DNA of 24,229 bases from JAYSRU01 sp043720875 (GTDB lineage Bacteria; Bacteroidota; Bacteroidia; Flavobacteriales_D; Crocinitomicaceae): assembly GCA_043720875.1 (NCBI GenBank), contig JAYSRU010000246.1, positions 1-24,229 of the forward strand. The letters run 5' to 3'. Both the position numbers and the translations under genes were made by a program. A model generated the notes under the pieces. That model saw nothing but the letters and a program-made list of their open reading frames with translations. It searched no databases and was not told the origin of the DNA. Below, piece by piece: positions 1-6,896 of the stretch; position 1 is the stretch's first letter; each line of letters starts with the position of its first letter.

Positions 1-483
1 CTTTTATTAACCTTGTTTTTCTTCATTTGGATCAACAACTTATTAGGTTTAATTCCATTATTTCCAGGTGGAGCGAATGTAACAGGAAGTATCTCTGTAA
101 CTTTAGTGCTTGCCGTGATTTCATTGATTGCTACGTTAATGTTCTCTAATAAGAATTACTGGAAACACATTTTCATGACTCCAGGAGTACCAATGGCACT
201 TTTACCCATAATGATTCCGATTGAATTAGTAGGAATTATTACTAAGCCATTCGCCTTAATGATTCGTTTGTTTGCGAACATTACTGCTGGTCACATTGTT
301 ATATTAGCATTAGTTTCGATCATTTTTATAAATAAAAACTTGGGTTGGGCAGGTCTATCGGTACCGATGGCTTTGTTTATCTCAGTGCTTGAGTTGTTGG
401 TTACGTTCCTTCAAGCTTTCCTATTTACAATGCTTACGTCATTGTTCATTGGTGCAGCGGTAGAAGAACATGCTGAACATTAA
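1..483 (+). CDS. atpB: F1Fo ATP synthase subunit a (5'-truncated by window)
   Basis: Membrane subunit a of the F-type ATP synthase, which forms the two half-channels that pass ions to the rotating c-ring. The frame is open to the left edge, so the first ATG-less start one could pick (TTG at 13) is not real: the visible 160 codons are the C-terminal part only. The essential stator arginine lies in RLFANITAGH (Arg at visible residue 89), preceded by PIELVGIITKP; both are hallmarks of the family's fourth and fifth helices. The protein ends with a hydrophobic helix and a short acidic/His tail (AAVEEHAEH). atpE follows after 39 bases, so the two are co-transcribed. Identity is certain; the N-terminal part and the operon promoter are outside the window. 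Confidence 0.97.
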   Translation, partial: LLLTLFFFIWINNLLGLIPLFPGGANVTGSISVTLVLAVISLIATLMFSNKNYWKHIFMTPGVPMALLPIMIPIELVGIITKPFALMIRLFANITAGHIVILALVSIIFINKNLGWAGLSVPMALFISVLELLVTFLQAFLFTMLTSLFIGAAVEEHAEH

Positions 484-522
484 TAAATTGTATTTTTTTT
501 TAACCAAATAAATAGATAAGTT

Positions 523-738
523 ATGGTATACGGAAGTATTGCTGCAATAGGTGCTGGAATCGCTGTTTTAGGAGCAGGATTGGGTATCGGAAGAATTGGA
601 GGATCTGCATTAGATGCGATCGCTCGTCAACCTGAAGCTTCAGGAAAAATTCAAACTACGATGATTATTGCTGCCGCTCTTATTGAGGGTGCTGCACTTT
701 TCGGAATCGTTGTTGGTCTTTTAGGAGGCGCGAAGTAA
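523..738 (+). CDS. atpE: F1Fo ATP synthase subunit c
   Basis: Proteolipid subunit c, the two-helix hairpin that oligomerises into the rotor ring. At 71 aa it has the usual length. The polar loop is ARQPE (residues 34-38), and the ion-carrying carboxylate is Glu55 in ALIEGAALF. The residue after Glu55 is Gly, and the position matching the sodium-ligand Gln of helix 1 is hydrophobic. The sodium-type ligand set (Gln and Glu-Ser/Thr) is therefore absent, and a proton-driven enzyme is inferred. The start ATG is preceded by an AT-rich leader without a clear Shine-Dalgarno site, as usual in Bacteroidota. The gene is followed by a stable hairpin, which may favour the high c-subunit dosage the ring needs. 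Confidence 0.98.
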   Translation: MVYGSIAAIGAGIAVLGAGLGIGRIGGSALDAIARQPEASGKIQTTMIIAAALIEGAALFGIVVGLLGGAK

Positions 739-758
739 TTCGAAAAACTAAAATGACG

Positions 759-791
759 CACTGCAACGGTTGGTTGCAGTGTATCATTTTT
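759..791 (+). terminator. Hairpin between atpE and atpF (partial terminator or mRNA-stabilising stem)
   Basis: A perfect 9-bp inverted repeat (CACTGCAAC at 759-767, GTTGCAGTG at 773-781) encloses a 5-nt loop, and a run of five T begins six bases after the stem (787-791). It lies 20 bases after the atpE stop and about 50 bases before atpF, inside an operon that must be transcribed through. It could reduce read-through, or protect the 3' end of a processed atpE mRNA. The short gap before the T-run makes it a weak terminator. Confidence 0.6.
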
Positions 792-844
792 AAAGTGTAT
801 GGTTAAAAATTAAAGTTTAGAATAACAATTTTAAATAAAAAGAA

Positions 845-1339
845 ATGGATTTAATTACTCCTCAAATTGGTTTAATATTTTGGACACTTTTAGTGTTTGT
901 AATACTTTTAGGCTTGCTAACAAAGTTTGCTTGGAAACCAATCCTTAAATCGGTGAATGATCGTTCTCAATCTATTGAAGACGCTTTAGCATTAGCTGAA
1001 AAAACAAAGGCTGAAATGATTGCACTTCAAAGTCAAAATCAAGCCCTTTTAAACGAAGCACGTGCTGAGCGCGACGCGATGATGAAAGATGCTACTGAGA
1101 CTAAGAACCGCATTATCGAAGAAGCTAAAAACGCTGCAAAAGTTGAAGCTGAAAAAGTTATGGTAGCTGCAAAAGCTTCTATCGAATCGGATAAAGTTGC
1201 TGCATTGGCAGAATTAAAAGGTCAAGTGGCTTCAATTTCACTTGAAATTGCTGAGAAATTGGTGAGAGGCGAATTATCGAAAGATGACAAGCAAAAAGAA
1301 TTAGCTGGTAAATTAGCTGAAGATATTAATCTTAACTAA
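845..1339 (+). CDS. atpF: F1Fo ATP synthase subunit b
   Basis: Peripheral-stalk subunit b (164 aa), which holds the F1 head against the membrane part. One N-terminal transmembrane helix (about residues 6-27) is followed by the conserved KPILKSVNDR junction. A long Ala/Glu/Lys-rich helix (about residues 35-140) is predicted to form the dimeric coiled coil, and the C-terminus is the region that contacts delta. Length and architecture match bacterial b subunits. It starts about 53 bases after the atpE-atpF hairpin and is followed after 14 bases by atpH. No second b' subunit is present. Confidence 0.95.
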   Translation: MDLITPQIGLIFWTLLVFVILLGLLTKFAWKPILKSVNDRSQSIEDALALAEKTKAEMIALQSQNQALLNEARAERDAMMKDATETKNRIIEEAKNAAKVEAEKVMVAAKASIESDKVAALAELKGQVASISLEIAEKLVRGELSKDDKQKELAGKLAEDINLN

Positions 1340-1353
1340 GCAACACAAGCCAA

Positions 1354-1887
1354 ATGAAAAGCACTAAAATAGCTACACGTTATGCATTAGCTTTGCTAGA
1401 ATTAGCAACAGAACAAAACTGCATTGCCGCTGTTAAAAATGATATGGAATATTTGGTAGCTACAAGCAATGAGAATCCAGATTTTTTAGCTTTCTTAAAA
1501 AGTCCGATTATCAACCCAGATAAAAAACAAAGTGTATTGGAAGAAATTTTCAATGCATTCGAAACGCTTTCATCAAAGTTTGTTGCTTTGATTACAAAGA
1601 GTCGTAGAGAAAGTGATTTACCTGAAATTGCAGCTTCATTTTTAGCGCAATTGAAAGAAAAACAAGGAATTGTTCCAATCACGATTACTTCGGCTGTTGC
1701 GTTAACAGAAGAAACAAAAAATCACATTCTTGATAAAGTAGGTGCAATTACAAAAGGTGAACTCGAAGTGAGCGAAAAAGTAGATGCATCTCTTATTGGT
1801 GGTTTTGTAGTAAACATGGGTGACTTTCGCCTAGATGCTTCAACCGATTCACAACTCACACGATTGAGACAAGAATTATTAAACTAG
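1354..1887 (+). CDS. atpH: F1Fo ATP synthase subunit delta
   Basis: Delta (OSCP-type) subunit, 177 aa, linking the peripheral stalk to the top of the alpha/beta hexamer. The N-terminus KSTKIATRYALALLELA is the typical six-helix-bundle start, and the C-terminal part contains VDASLIGGFVVNMGDFRLD, which matches the conserved IGGF signature of the family. Spacing to atpF is 14 bases. The gene ends in tandem in-frame TAG codons (1885-1890). atpA follows after 63 bases of AT-rich leader. Confidence 0.95.
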   Translation: MKSTKIATRYALALLELATEQNCIAAVKNDMEYLVATSNENPDFLAFLKSPIINPDKKQSVLEEIFNAFETLSSKFVALITKSRRESDLPEIAASFLAQLKEKQGIVPITITSAVALTEETKNHILDKVGAITKGELEVSEKVDASLIGGFVVNMGDFRLDASTDSQLTRLRQELLN

Positions 1888-1950
1888 TAGTACTAAAGAT
1901 TTTAAATTAAGGTAATTTTACCAAAAGCAAAAACATCAACACACAGTAAC

Positions 1951-3525
1951 ATGGCAGATGTAAAACCAGCAGAAGTTTCTGCAATTTTAAGAGAACAACT
2001 TTCAGGTTTCCGCACGGAAGCAGAATTACAAGAAGTTGGAACCGTACTCCAAATTGGTGACGGTATTGCACGTATTTATGGACTTAAAGGAGTTCAATAC
2101 AACGAATTGATCGAATTTGACGGTGGTATTCGTGGTATTGCATTAAACCTTGAAGAAGATAATGTAGGAGCTGTACTTTTAGGAAAATCAACTACAATTA
2201 AAGAAGGTGACACTGTTCGCCGTCTAGGTCGTATCGCTTCAGTGCAAGTTGGTGAAGGAATGGTTGGACGTGTAATCGATACATTGGGTAACCCAATTGA
2301 CGGTAAAGGTCCTATCGAAGGTCAGTTGTATGAAATGCCAATTGAGCGTAAAGCTCCAGGGGTTGTTTTCCGTCAACCAGTTACTGAACCATTACAAACT
2401 GGTATCAAAGCAATTGATGCGATGATTCCAATCGGACGTGGTCAACGTGAACTTATTATTGGTGACCGTCAAACAGGTAAAACTACTGTTGCGATTGATA
2501 CTATTATCAATCAAAAAGAATTTTACGATCGTGGTGAAACAGTTTTCTGTATTTATGTAGCGATTGGACAAAAAGGTTCAACTGTTGCTGGTATTGTTAA
2601 AACATTAGAAGATGCAGGTGCAATGGCTTACACAGTGGTTGTGGCTGCAAATGCTGCTGATCCAGCTCCAATGCAATTTTACGCTCCAATGACAGGAGCT
2701 GCAGTAGGTGAATTTTTCCGTGATTCAGGTCGTCCGGCTTTGATTACTTACGATGATTTATCGAAACAAGCTGTTGCTTACCGTGAGGTATCTTTATTAT
2801 TACGTCGTCCACCAGGTCGTGAGGCTTACCCAGGTGATGTATTTTACTTACACAGTCGTTTATTAGAGCGTGCTGCAAAAATCATCAACGATGATAAAAT
2901 TGCTGCGAACATGAATGACCTACCTGAATCATTAAAAGGTATCGTTAAAGGTGGAGGTTCATTAACTGCATTGCCAATTATTGAAACACAAGCTGGTGAC
3001 GTTTCTGCATACATTCCAACTAACGTAATTTCGATTACTGATGGTCAAATATTCTTAGAAGGTGATTTATTTAATGCAGGTATTCGTCCAGCAATTAACG
3101 TGGGTATCTCGGTATCACGTGTTGGAGGTAATGCTCAAATTAAATCAATGAAAAAGGTTGCTGGAACATTGAAATTGGATCAAGCACAATACCGTGAATT
3201 AGAAGCATTTGCTAAATTCGGTTCTGACCTTGATGCTTCTACAAAATCTGTTTTGGACAAAGGTTCACGTAACGTTGAAATCTTGAAGCAAAAACAAGGA
3301 GATCCATTCCCAGTTGAAAATCAAATTGCTATTATTTACGTTGGAACAAAAGGATTAATCCAAAAAGTTCCGGTAAACAAAGTGAAAGAATTTGAAGTGG
3401 AGTACATCAATTACTTGAAAGCGAAACATGCTGATGTAATGATTGCACTTAAGGCTGGAAAATATACTGACGAGATTACGGATGTTCTTTCGAAAGTTGC
3501 AAAAGAACTAGCAGCGAAATACTAA
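1951..3525 (+). CDS. atpA: F1Fo ATP synthase subunit alpha
   Basis: Alpha subunit of the F1 catalytic head (524 aa). It binds nucleotide at non-catalytic sites and supplies the arginine finger to the catalytic beta sites. The P-loop GDRQTGKT is at residues 171-178. The signature SVSRVGGNAQ contains the arginine finger at Arg390. PPGREAYPGDVFYLHSRLLER (about 287-307) is the usual alpha nucleotide-domain stretch. Between about residues 311 and 334 there is a slightly longer loop than in the Escherichia coli protein, which I recall as normal for Bacteroidota. It is followed by a 178-base gap with hairpins before atpG. Identity is not in doubt. Confidence 0.99.
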   Translation: MADVKPAEVSAILREQLSGFRTEAELQEVGTVLQIGDGIARIYGLKGVQYNELIEFDGGIRGIALNLEEDNVGAVLLGKSTTIKEGDTVRRLGRIASVQVGEGMVGRVIDTLGNPIDGKGPIEGQLYEMPIERKAPGVVFRQPVTEPLQTGIKAIDAMIPIGRGQRELIIGDRQTGKTTVAIDTIINQKEFYDRGETVFCIYVAIGQKGSTVAGIVKTLEDAGAMAYTVVVAANAADPAPMQFYAPMTGAAVGEFFRDSGRPALITYDDLSKQAVAYREVSLLLRRPPGREAYPGDVFYLHSRLLERAAKIINDDKIAANMNDLPESLKGIVKGGGSLTALPIIETQAGDVSAYIPTNVISITDGQIFLEGDLFNAGIRPAINVGISVSRVGGNAQIKSMKKVAGTLKLDQAQYRELEAFAKFGSDLDASTKSVLDKGSRNVEILKQKQGDPFPVENQIAIIYVGTKGLIQKVPVNKVKEFEVEYINYLKAKHADVMIALKAGKYTDEITDVLSKVAKELAAKY

Positions 3526-3568
3526 ACAGCTTATTACTCTTCGTTCAACTTCATTTTTAAAATCCTCA

Positions 3569-3584
3569 TCCGTCAACTGACGGA
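3569..3584 (+). repeat. Short inverted repeat in the atpA-atpG gap
   Basis: TCCGTC (3569-3574) and GACGGA (3579-3584) form a 6-bp GC-rich stem with a 4-nt AACT loop, 43 bases after the atpA stop. There is no T-run after it, so it is not a terminator by itself. It may protect the atpA mRNA 3' end or be incidental. Confidence 0.4.
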
Positions 3585-3604
3585 CTCCGGTAATAAAAAT
3601 ATTG

Positions 3605-3633
3605 TTTGCCTCGATTAATAAACCGTTTATTTG
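3605..3633 (+). promoter_or_regulatory. Weak candidate Bacteroidota promoter before atpG
   Basis: TTTG (3605-3608) and TTTATTTG (3626-3633) are 17 bases apart. The second box matches the TAnnTTTG -7 consensus except for the second base. A transcript starting about 3640 would carry the following hairpin in its leader. The spacing is short and the match imperfect, so this is only a candidate. Confidence 0.25.
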
Positions 3634-3648
3634 AGATTTAACAACTTA

Positions 3649-3694
3649 ACAAACTGGAATAAAGCACAAGTAATTCCAGTTTGTAAATTTTTTT
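3649..3694 (+). terminator. Strong terminator-like hairpin immediately upstream of atpG
   Basis: A perfect 12-bp inverted repeat (ACAAACTGGAAT at 3649-3660, ATTCCAGTTTGT at 3673-3684) with a 12-nt loop is followed by AAA and seven T residues (3688-3694). This is the form of an intrinsic terminator, yet it ends nine bases before the atpG ATG on the same strand. It may attenuate transcription into atpG, form the 3' end of an atpA mRNA, or act in the atpG leader. Confidence 0.75.
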
Positions 3695-3703
3695 CAAAGT
3701 AAA

Positions 3704-4555
3704 ATGGCAAATTTAAAGGAAATTCGTAATCGTATTACTTCTGTAGGGTCAACCATGCAGATCACTTCTGCGATGAAAATGGTTTCAGCTGCAAAGCTTA
3801 AACGTGCACAAGATGCTATTACGCAAATGCGTCCTTATTCAGAAAAATTACAAGAGATTTTACAAAATGTAAGCGGTACATTAGACCTTTCTGAAAATGC
3901 TTTTACTGAAGTTCGCACTGAAGGTAAAACACTTATTCTTGCCGTAACTTCAAACAGAGGTTTATGTGGAGGTTTTAATAATAACATTATTAAAGCTTCA
4001 AACACATTGCTAAATGAAGGAAATGTTTTGGTTTTACCCATTGGAAAGAAAGCAATTGACGCATTCAAACGCAATCCAAACTTTGTTGAAAGTCCTGTAT
4101 TAGATATGTTTGCCAATTTGAGCTTTCAACTTTCCGCTGAAGTTACTCAATTTGCGATGAACAAATTCATGAGCAAAGAAGTAAATAAAGTGGTTGTAGT
4201 GTATAACAAATTTATTAATGCTGCAAATCAAAGCGTTCAAGTTGAACAATTACTTCCTATTGAAGCTTCAACCAACGAAGGATCTAGTGCCGCTGGAGAT
4301 TATATCTACGAACCAGGTAAAGGAGAAATCGTTGAAGATTTAATTCCAAAATCATTAAAAATACAATTTTTCAAAGCATTACTTGATTCAAGTGCATCAG
4401 AACATGGCGCACGTATGACAGCAATGCATAAAGCAACTGACAATGCTCAAGAATTAAGAAGAGCGCTTAAATTAAGCTATAACAAAGCACGTCAAGCTGC
4501 AATTACAAATGAAATATTAGAAATCGTTGGAGGAGCTGAAGCATTAAAAGGCTAA
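3704..4555 (+). CDS. atpG: F1Fo ATP synthase subunit gamma
   Basis: Gamma subunit (283 aa), the central rotor shaft whose rotation drives the binding changes in the head. The N-terminus contains the conserved helix with ITSAMKMVSAAKLKRAQ, the middle has SNRGLCGGFNNNI, and the C-terminus has AMHKATDNAQ and KARQAAITNEILEIVGGAEAL, the antiparallel coiled-coil partners that enter the alpha/beta hexamer. The ATG lies directly after the hairpin and T-run described at 3649-3694, with only a short A-rich leader. No atpD or atpC follows: the gene is closed by a terminator and meets rlmN head-on. Beta and epsilon must be encoded elsewhere. Confidence 0.98.
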   Translation: MANLKEIRNRITSVGSTMQITSAMKMVSAAKLKRAQDAITQMRPYSEKLQEILQNVSGTLDLSENAFTEVRTEGKTLILAVTSNRGLCGGFNNNIIKASNTLLNEGNVLVLPIGKKAIDAFKRNPNFVESPVLDMFANLSFQLSAEVTQFAMNKFMSKEVNKVVVVYNKFINAANQSVQVEQLLPIEASTNEGSSAAGDYIYEPGKGEIVEDLIPKSLKIQFFKALLDSSASEHGARMTAMHKATDNAQELRRALKLSYNKARQAAITNEILEIVGGAEALKG

Positions 4556-4576
4556 ATCACTTTCTATTCAACATTC

Positions 4577-4610
4577 AAAATCCCATTTAACTTATTAGAT
4601 GGGATTTTTT
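4577..4610. terminator. Bidirectional terminator between atpG and rlmN
   Basis: AAAATCCCAT (4577-4586) and ATGGGATTTT (4599-4608) form a 10-bp stem with a 12-nt loop, followed by a T-rich tail on the plus strand. On the minus strand the stem itself ends in four T. Its place between two convergent genes, 22 bases after the atpG stop and 19 bases beyond the rlmN stop, fits shared termination. Confidence 0.85.
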
Positions 4611-4628
4611 TATTTTAAACCAGTAGTT

Positions 4629-5699
4629 TTAATGCTTTAAAATGCGATCTTCTTTGAGTAAGGCTTTGTTTTTGTTCGCCAATTGCCCACAAGCAGCATC
4701 AATATCTTTTCCTCTGCTGCGACGAACATTTACAATTAGGTTACGGGATTCTAGGTAATTTGCAAAGTCATCCACTTTTTCAGTTTTAGCTTGCCTAAAA
4801 TCTCCGCCTTCAATCGCGTTATATTCAATTATATTTATTTTACATGGAATATGCTTACAAAACTCTGCGAGCTCACGAGCGTCCTCCAATTCATCATTAA
4901 ATCCATCAAATATTATATACTCATATGTTGGTCTCGTACCTGTTCGTTCGTAGAAGTAAATTAACGCTTCTGCCAAACTCTCCAAATCATTGGATTCGTT
5001 GATTTCCATGATTTTATTTCGCTTCACATCATTGGCCGCGTGTAGTGAAAGTGCTAGGTTGAATTTCACCTCATCGTCTCCCAATTGTCTAATCATTTTA
5101 GCAATCCCAGCTGTACTAACCGTAATACGACGTGGAGAAATTCCCAAACCATCTTCAGACGTAAGCATTTCTATACTGCGCAAGGTATTTTTATAATTTA
5201 GCAAGGGTTCGCCCATACCCATGTACACAATATTGGTAAGGTTTTGATGGTAGCGATCTGTTGCTTGTTTTCTTAAATAAACCACTTGATCCACAATTTC
5301 ACCAGCAGTTAGGTTCCGCATCATTTTCAACTTACCGGTAGCACAAAACTTGCAAGCCAAACTGCAACCAACTTGTGTTGAAATACATGCAGTAGTGCGA
5401 TTTGCTGTTGGAATTAATACGCCTTCCACCACTTTACCATCGCCTACATTGAATGCACATTTTATGGTTTTGTCCTTGCTAATTTGTTCATCATCCAATG
5501 TAATATGATCTATGAAGTAATTTTCACTCAATTTCTTTCGAAGATCAACCGATAAACTAGTCATTTCGTTAAATTCCGTTGCACTTTTTTTCCAAAGCCA
5601 TTCGTAAATTTGTTTTGCCCGAAACTTTTTCTCCCCAATAGATTCAATTTCTGCTATGAGTTCGACTAGGTTTAAATTACGGATATTTCGGAGTTGCAT
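4629..5699 (-). CDS. rlmN: Dual-specificity RNA methyltransferase RlmN (23S A2503 / tRNA A37)
   Basis: Radical SAM enzyme that makes 2-methyladenosine at A2503 of 23S rRNA and, in the family, at A37 of some tRNAs. The 356-aa protein has the cluster motif CSLACKFC (Cys112, Cys116, Cys119). It also has the two cysteines of the methyl-transfer mechanism: Cys105, seven residues before the cluster, and Cys337 in AACGQL near the C-terminus. YMGMGEPLLN is the typical GEP motif. I chose the ATG at 5699. The upstream TTG at 5720 falls inside a perfect promoter -7 box (TAACTTTG, 5725-5718), so it cannot be a normal start, and the family usually begins close to this ATG. The gene is convergent with atpG and divergent from the surface gene at 5955. 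Confidence 0.96.
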   Translation of the reverse strand: MQLRNIRNLNLVELIAEIESIGEKKFRAKQIYEWLWKKSATEFNEMTSLSVDLRKKLSENYFIDHITLDDEQISKDKTIKCAFNVGDGKVVEGVLIPTANRTTACISTQVGCSLACKFCATGKLKMMRNLTAGEIVDQVVYLRKQATDRYHQNLTNIVYMGMGEPLLNYKNTLRSIEMLTSEDGLGISPRRITVSTAGIAKMIRQLGDDEVKFNLALSLHAANDVKRNKIMEINESNDLESLAEALIYFYERTGTRPTYEYIIFDGFNDELEDARELAEFCKHIPCKINIIEYNAIEGGDFRQAKTEKVDDFANYLESRNLIVNVRRSRGKDIDAACGQLANKNKALLKEDRILKH

Positions 5700-5717
5700 T
5701 TGTGTAAGAATTAAGAG

Positions 5718-5725
5718 CAAAGTTA
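5718..5725 (-). promoter_or_regulatory. rlmN promoter, -7 element TAACTTTG
   Basis: Read on the minus strand, 5725 to 5718 is TAACTTTG, an exact match to the Bacteroidota -7 consensus TAnnTTTG, 18 bases upstream of the ATG at 5699. No clear TTTG -33 box is seen at the usual distance, so it rests on the -7 element only. It places the transcript start at about 5711-5713. Confidence 0.55.
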
Positions 5726-5850
5726 AGAAACTGTTTTGATATTAATAACCGTAGATTAACCTATTATTTCAAGTTAAAATTCTCTGTAAAAAAGATCTAA
5801 TGACAATATGAAGTTATACAATCAAAAAACATCTTCACTTTCATTTTTAG

Positions 5851-5880
5851 TTGATTTTATCGAAAATTAAACTACCTTCG
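5851..5880 (+). promoter_or_regulatory. Promoter of the repeat-controlled surface gene
   Basis: TTG (5851-5853), a 19-base spacer and TACCTTCG (5873-5880) match the Bacteroidota -33/-7 layout, with one substitution in the -7 box (TTCG for TTTG). The predicted start point is about 5885-5887, giving a leader of about 20 bases to the ATG at 5906. The -7 box lies exactly between two copies of a 13-bp direct repeat. Confidence 0.55.
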
Positions 5881-5893
5881 TCGAAAATTAAAC
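5860..5893 (+). repeat. 13-bp direct repeat, 21-bp period, flanking the -7 box
   Basis: TCGAAAATTAAAC occurs exactly at 5860-5872 and 5881-5893, 21 bases apart (two helical turns), with the 8-base -7 element between the copies. A shorter copy of the core (GAAAATTAA) recurs at 5908-5916, overlapping the candidate start codon. The phasing fits a regulator binding on one face of the DNA, but the region is AT-rich and no regulator gene adjoins. Confidence 0.6.
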
Positions 5894-5916
5894 GTAAACA
5901 TCTATATGAAAATTAA

Positions 5917-5940
5917 CTTCGCTTCGCTTCGCTTCGCTTC
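5917..5940 (+). repeat. Pentanucleotide tandem repeat (CTTCG, 4.8 copies)
   Basis: Four full CTTCG units (5917-5936) and a partial CTTC (5937-5940) form a perfect 24-base simple repeat. It starts nine bases after the candidate ATG at 5906-5908 and runs towards the surface-protein frame. Because the unit is five bases, each gain or loss changes reading frame. This arrangement is typical of slipped-strand phase-variable genes. Confidence 0.9.
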
Positions 5941-5954
5941 TAATTGGTAGAACA

Positions 5955-6800
5955 ATGTTTTGTACCTTAGGCAACGCCCAAACCAACTATTTTCCTACAA
6001 CGGGTAATGCTGCCATTAACCTAGCCACAGTACCCATTGCAACAAGTTTAAATTTTCAAGTGCACGGTAGCACAGATTATACGTTAACAACTCAATCACA
6101 AACCGATCTTTTTGGTAACACAATTGCAGGAATAACGACGGCTTATGGCAAAACTTCTCGCTTTGGTATGACAAACACCACTTCCGGGAGTGCACAAACC
6201 GACGGAATTTTATTTAGAATGAGTGCGTTAAATTTTACACTTCAAAACTTAGAAAACCAAGATTTACGTTTGATTTCAGCAACTTCGAATCTATTACTTT
6301 CGGGTGCAACAGGTAGAATTTGGTTAGGAACATCGACCATTCCCTCAACTGCAACCAACTTGGCCTACACCAACATAACAACTACTGGAGACAATGGTTT
6401 GTACGTAAAATCTTCTGCTACGGCAGGCAAATTTGGTGTGAGTATTCAGATGACTACTTCTACTAACAGTGCATTACAAGTTTTAAATGCGGGAGGCGCA
6501 AAAAACTTTAACATTACTGGAGACGGTTATGTTTTTGCACGCAAATACACTACAACCCTATTGGCAATTCCTGACTACGTTTTTGAAAAAGAGTATAAAC
6601 TTATGCCATTAGCAGACCTTGCAACGTATTTAGAAAAAAACAAACATTTACCGAACATACCATCTGCAACAGAATTTGAAAAAAACGGTGTAGATTTAGG
6701 AGAATTAAACCGATTGTTGTTAGAAAAAATAGAAGAAGCACATTTGTATATTTTGCAATTAGAGCTTCGTTTAAAAGCATTGGAAGAGGCAAAGAAATAA
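5955..6800 (+). CDS. Bacteroidota surface protein with IPDYVF/HLPNIPS C-terminal domain; 5' end out of frame in this copy
   Basis: The frame from ATG 5955 gives 281 aa. The Ser/Thr/Asn-rich body resembles repetitive surface or fibre-like proteins. The C-terminal region from residue 205 (IPDYVFEKEYKLMPLADL, then KHLPNIPSA and NGVDLGELN, then a Leu/Glu-rich coiled coil) is a common ending of Bacteroidota cell-surface proteins whose exact function I do not know. The peptidase S74 chaperone catalytic motif is not evident. The N-terminus MFCTLGNAQTNYF looks like the end of a signal peptide with cleavage after NAQ, so the true start is probably ATG 5906. That ATG now reads 14 codons through the CTTCG repeat and stops at TAG 5948-5950. 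One extra repeat unit, or two fewer, would join the frames. It may be a phase-OFF allele, a decayed gene or a sequencing error in the repeat. Confidence 0.75.
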   Translation: MFCTLGNAQTNYFPTTGNAAINLATVPIATSLNFQVHGSTDYTLTTQSQTDLFGNTIAGITTAYGKTSRFGMTNTTSGSAQTDGILFRMSALNFTLQNLENQDLRLISATSNLLLSGATGRIWLGTSTIPSTATNLAYTNITTTGDNGLYVKSSATAGKFGVSIQMTTSTNSALQVLNAGGAKNFNITGDGYVFARKYTTTLLAIPDYVFEKEYKLMPLADLATYLEKNKHLPNIPSATEFEKNGVDLGELNRLLLEKIEEAHLYILQLELRLKALEEAKK

Positions 6801-6896
6801 AAGATTTAAAAAAATTGGAAGATTAAGGAATTGTAAGATTGTTTACTTCAATAATTTCTTCACAATTAGATCGTTTCCTAATTAAACCTAAAGAAT

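Noticed and set aside
1911..1922. Inverted repeat GGTAATTTTACC before atpA as an operator
   Set aside because: It is a 5-bp stem with a 2-base centre, too short and AT-rich to separate from chance.
5917..5940. CTTCG array as a CRISPR-like or mobile-element repeat
   Set aside because: Units are five bases and contiguous with no spacers, target-site duplications or transposase nearby; it is a simple tandem repeat.
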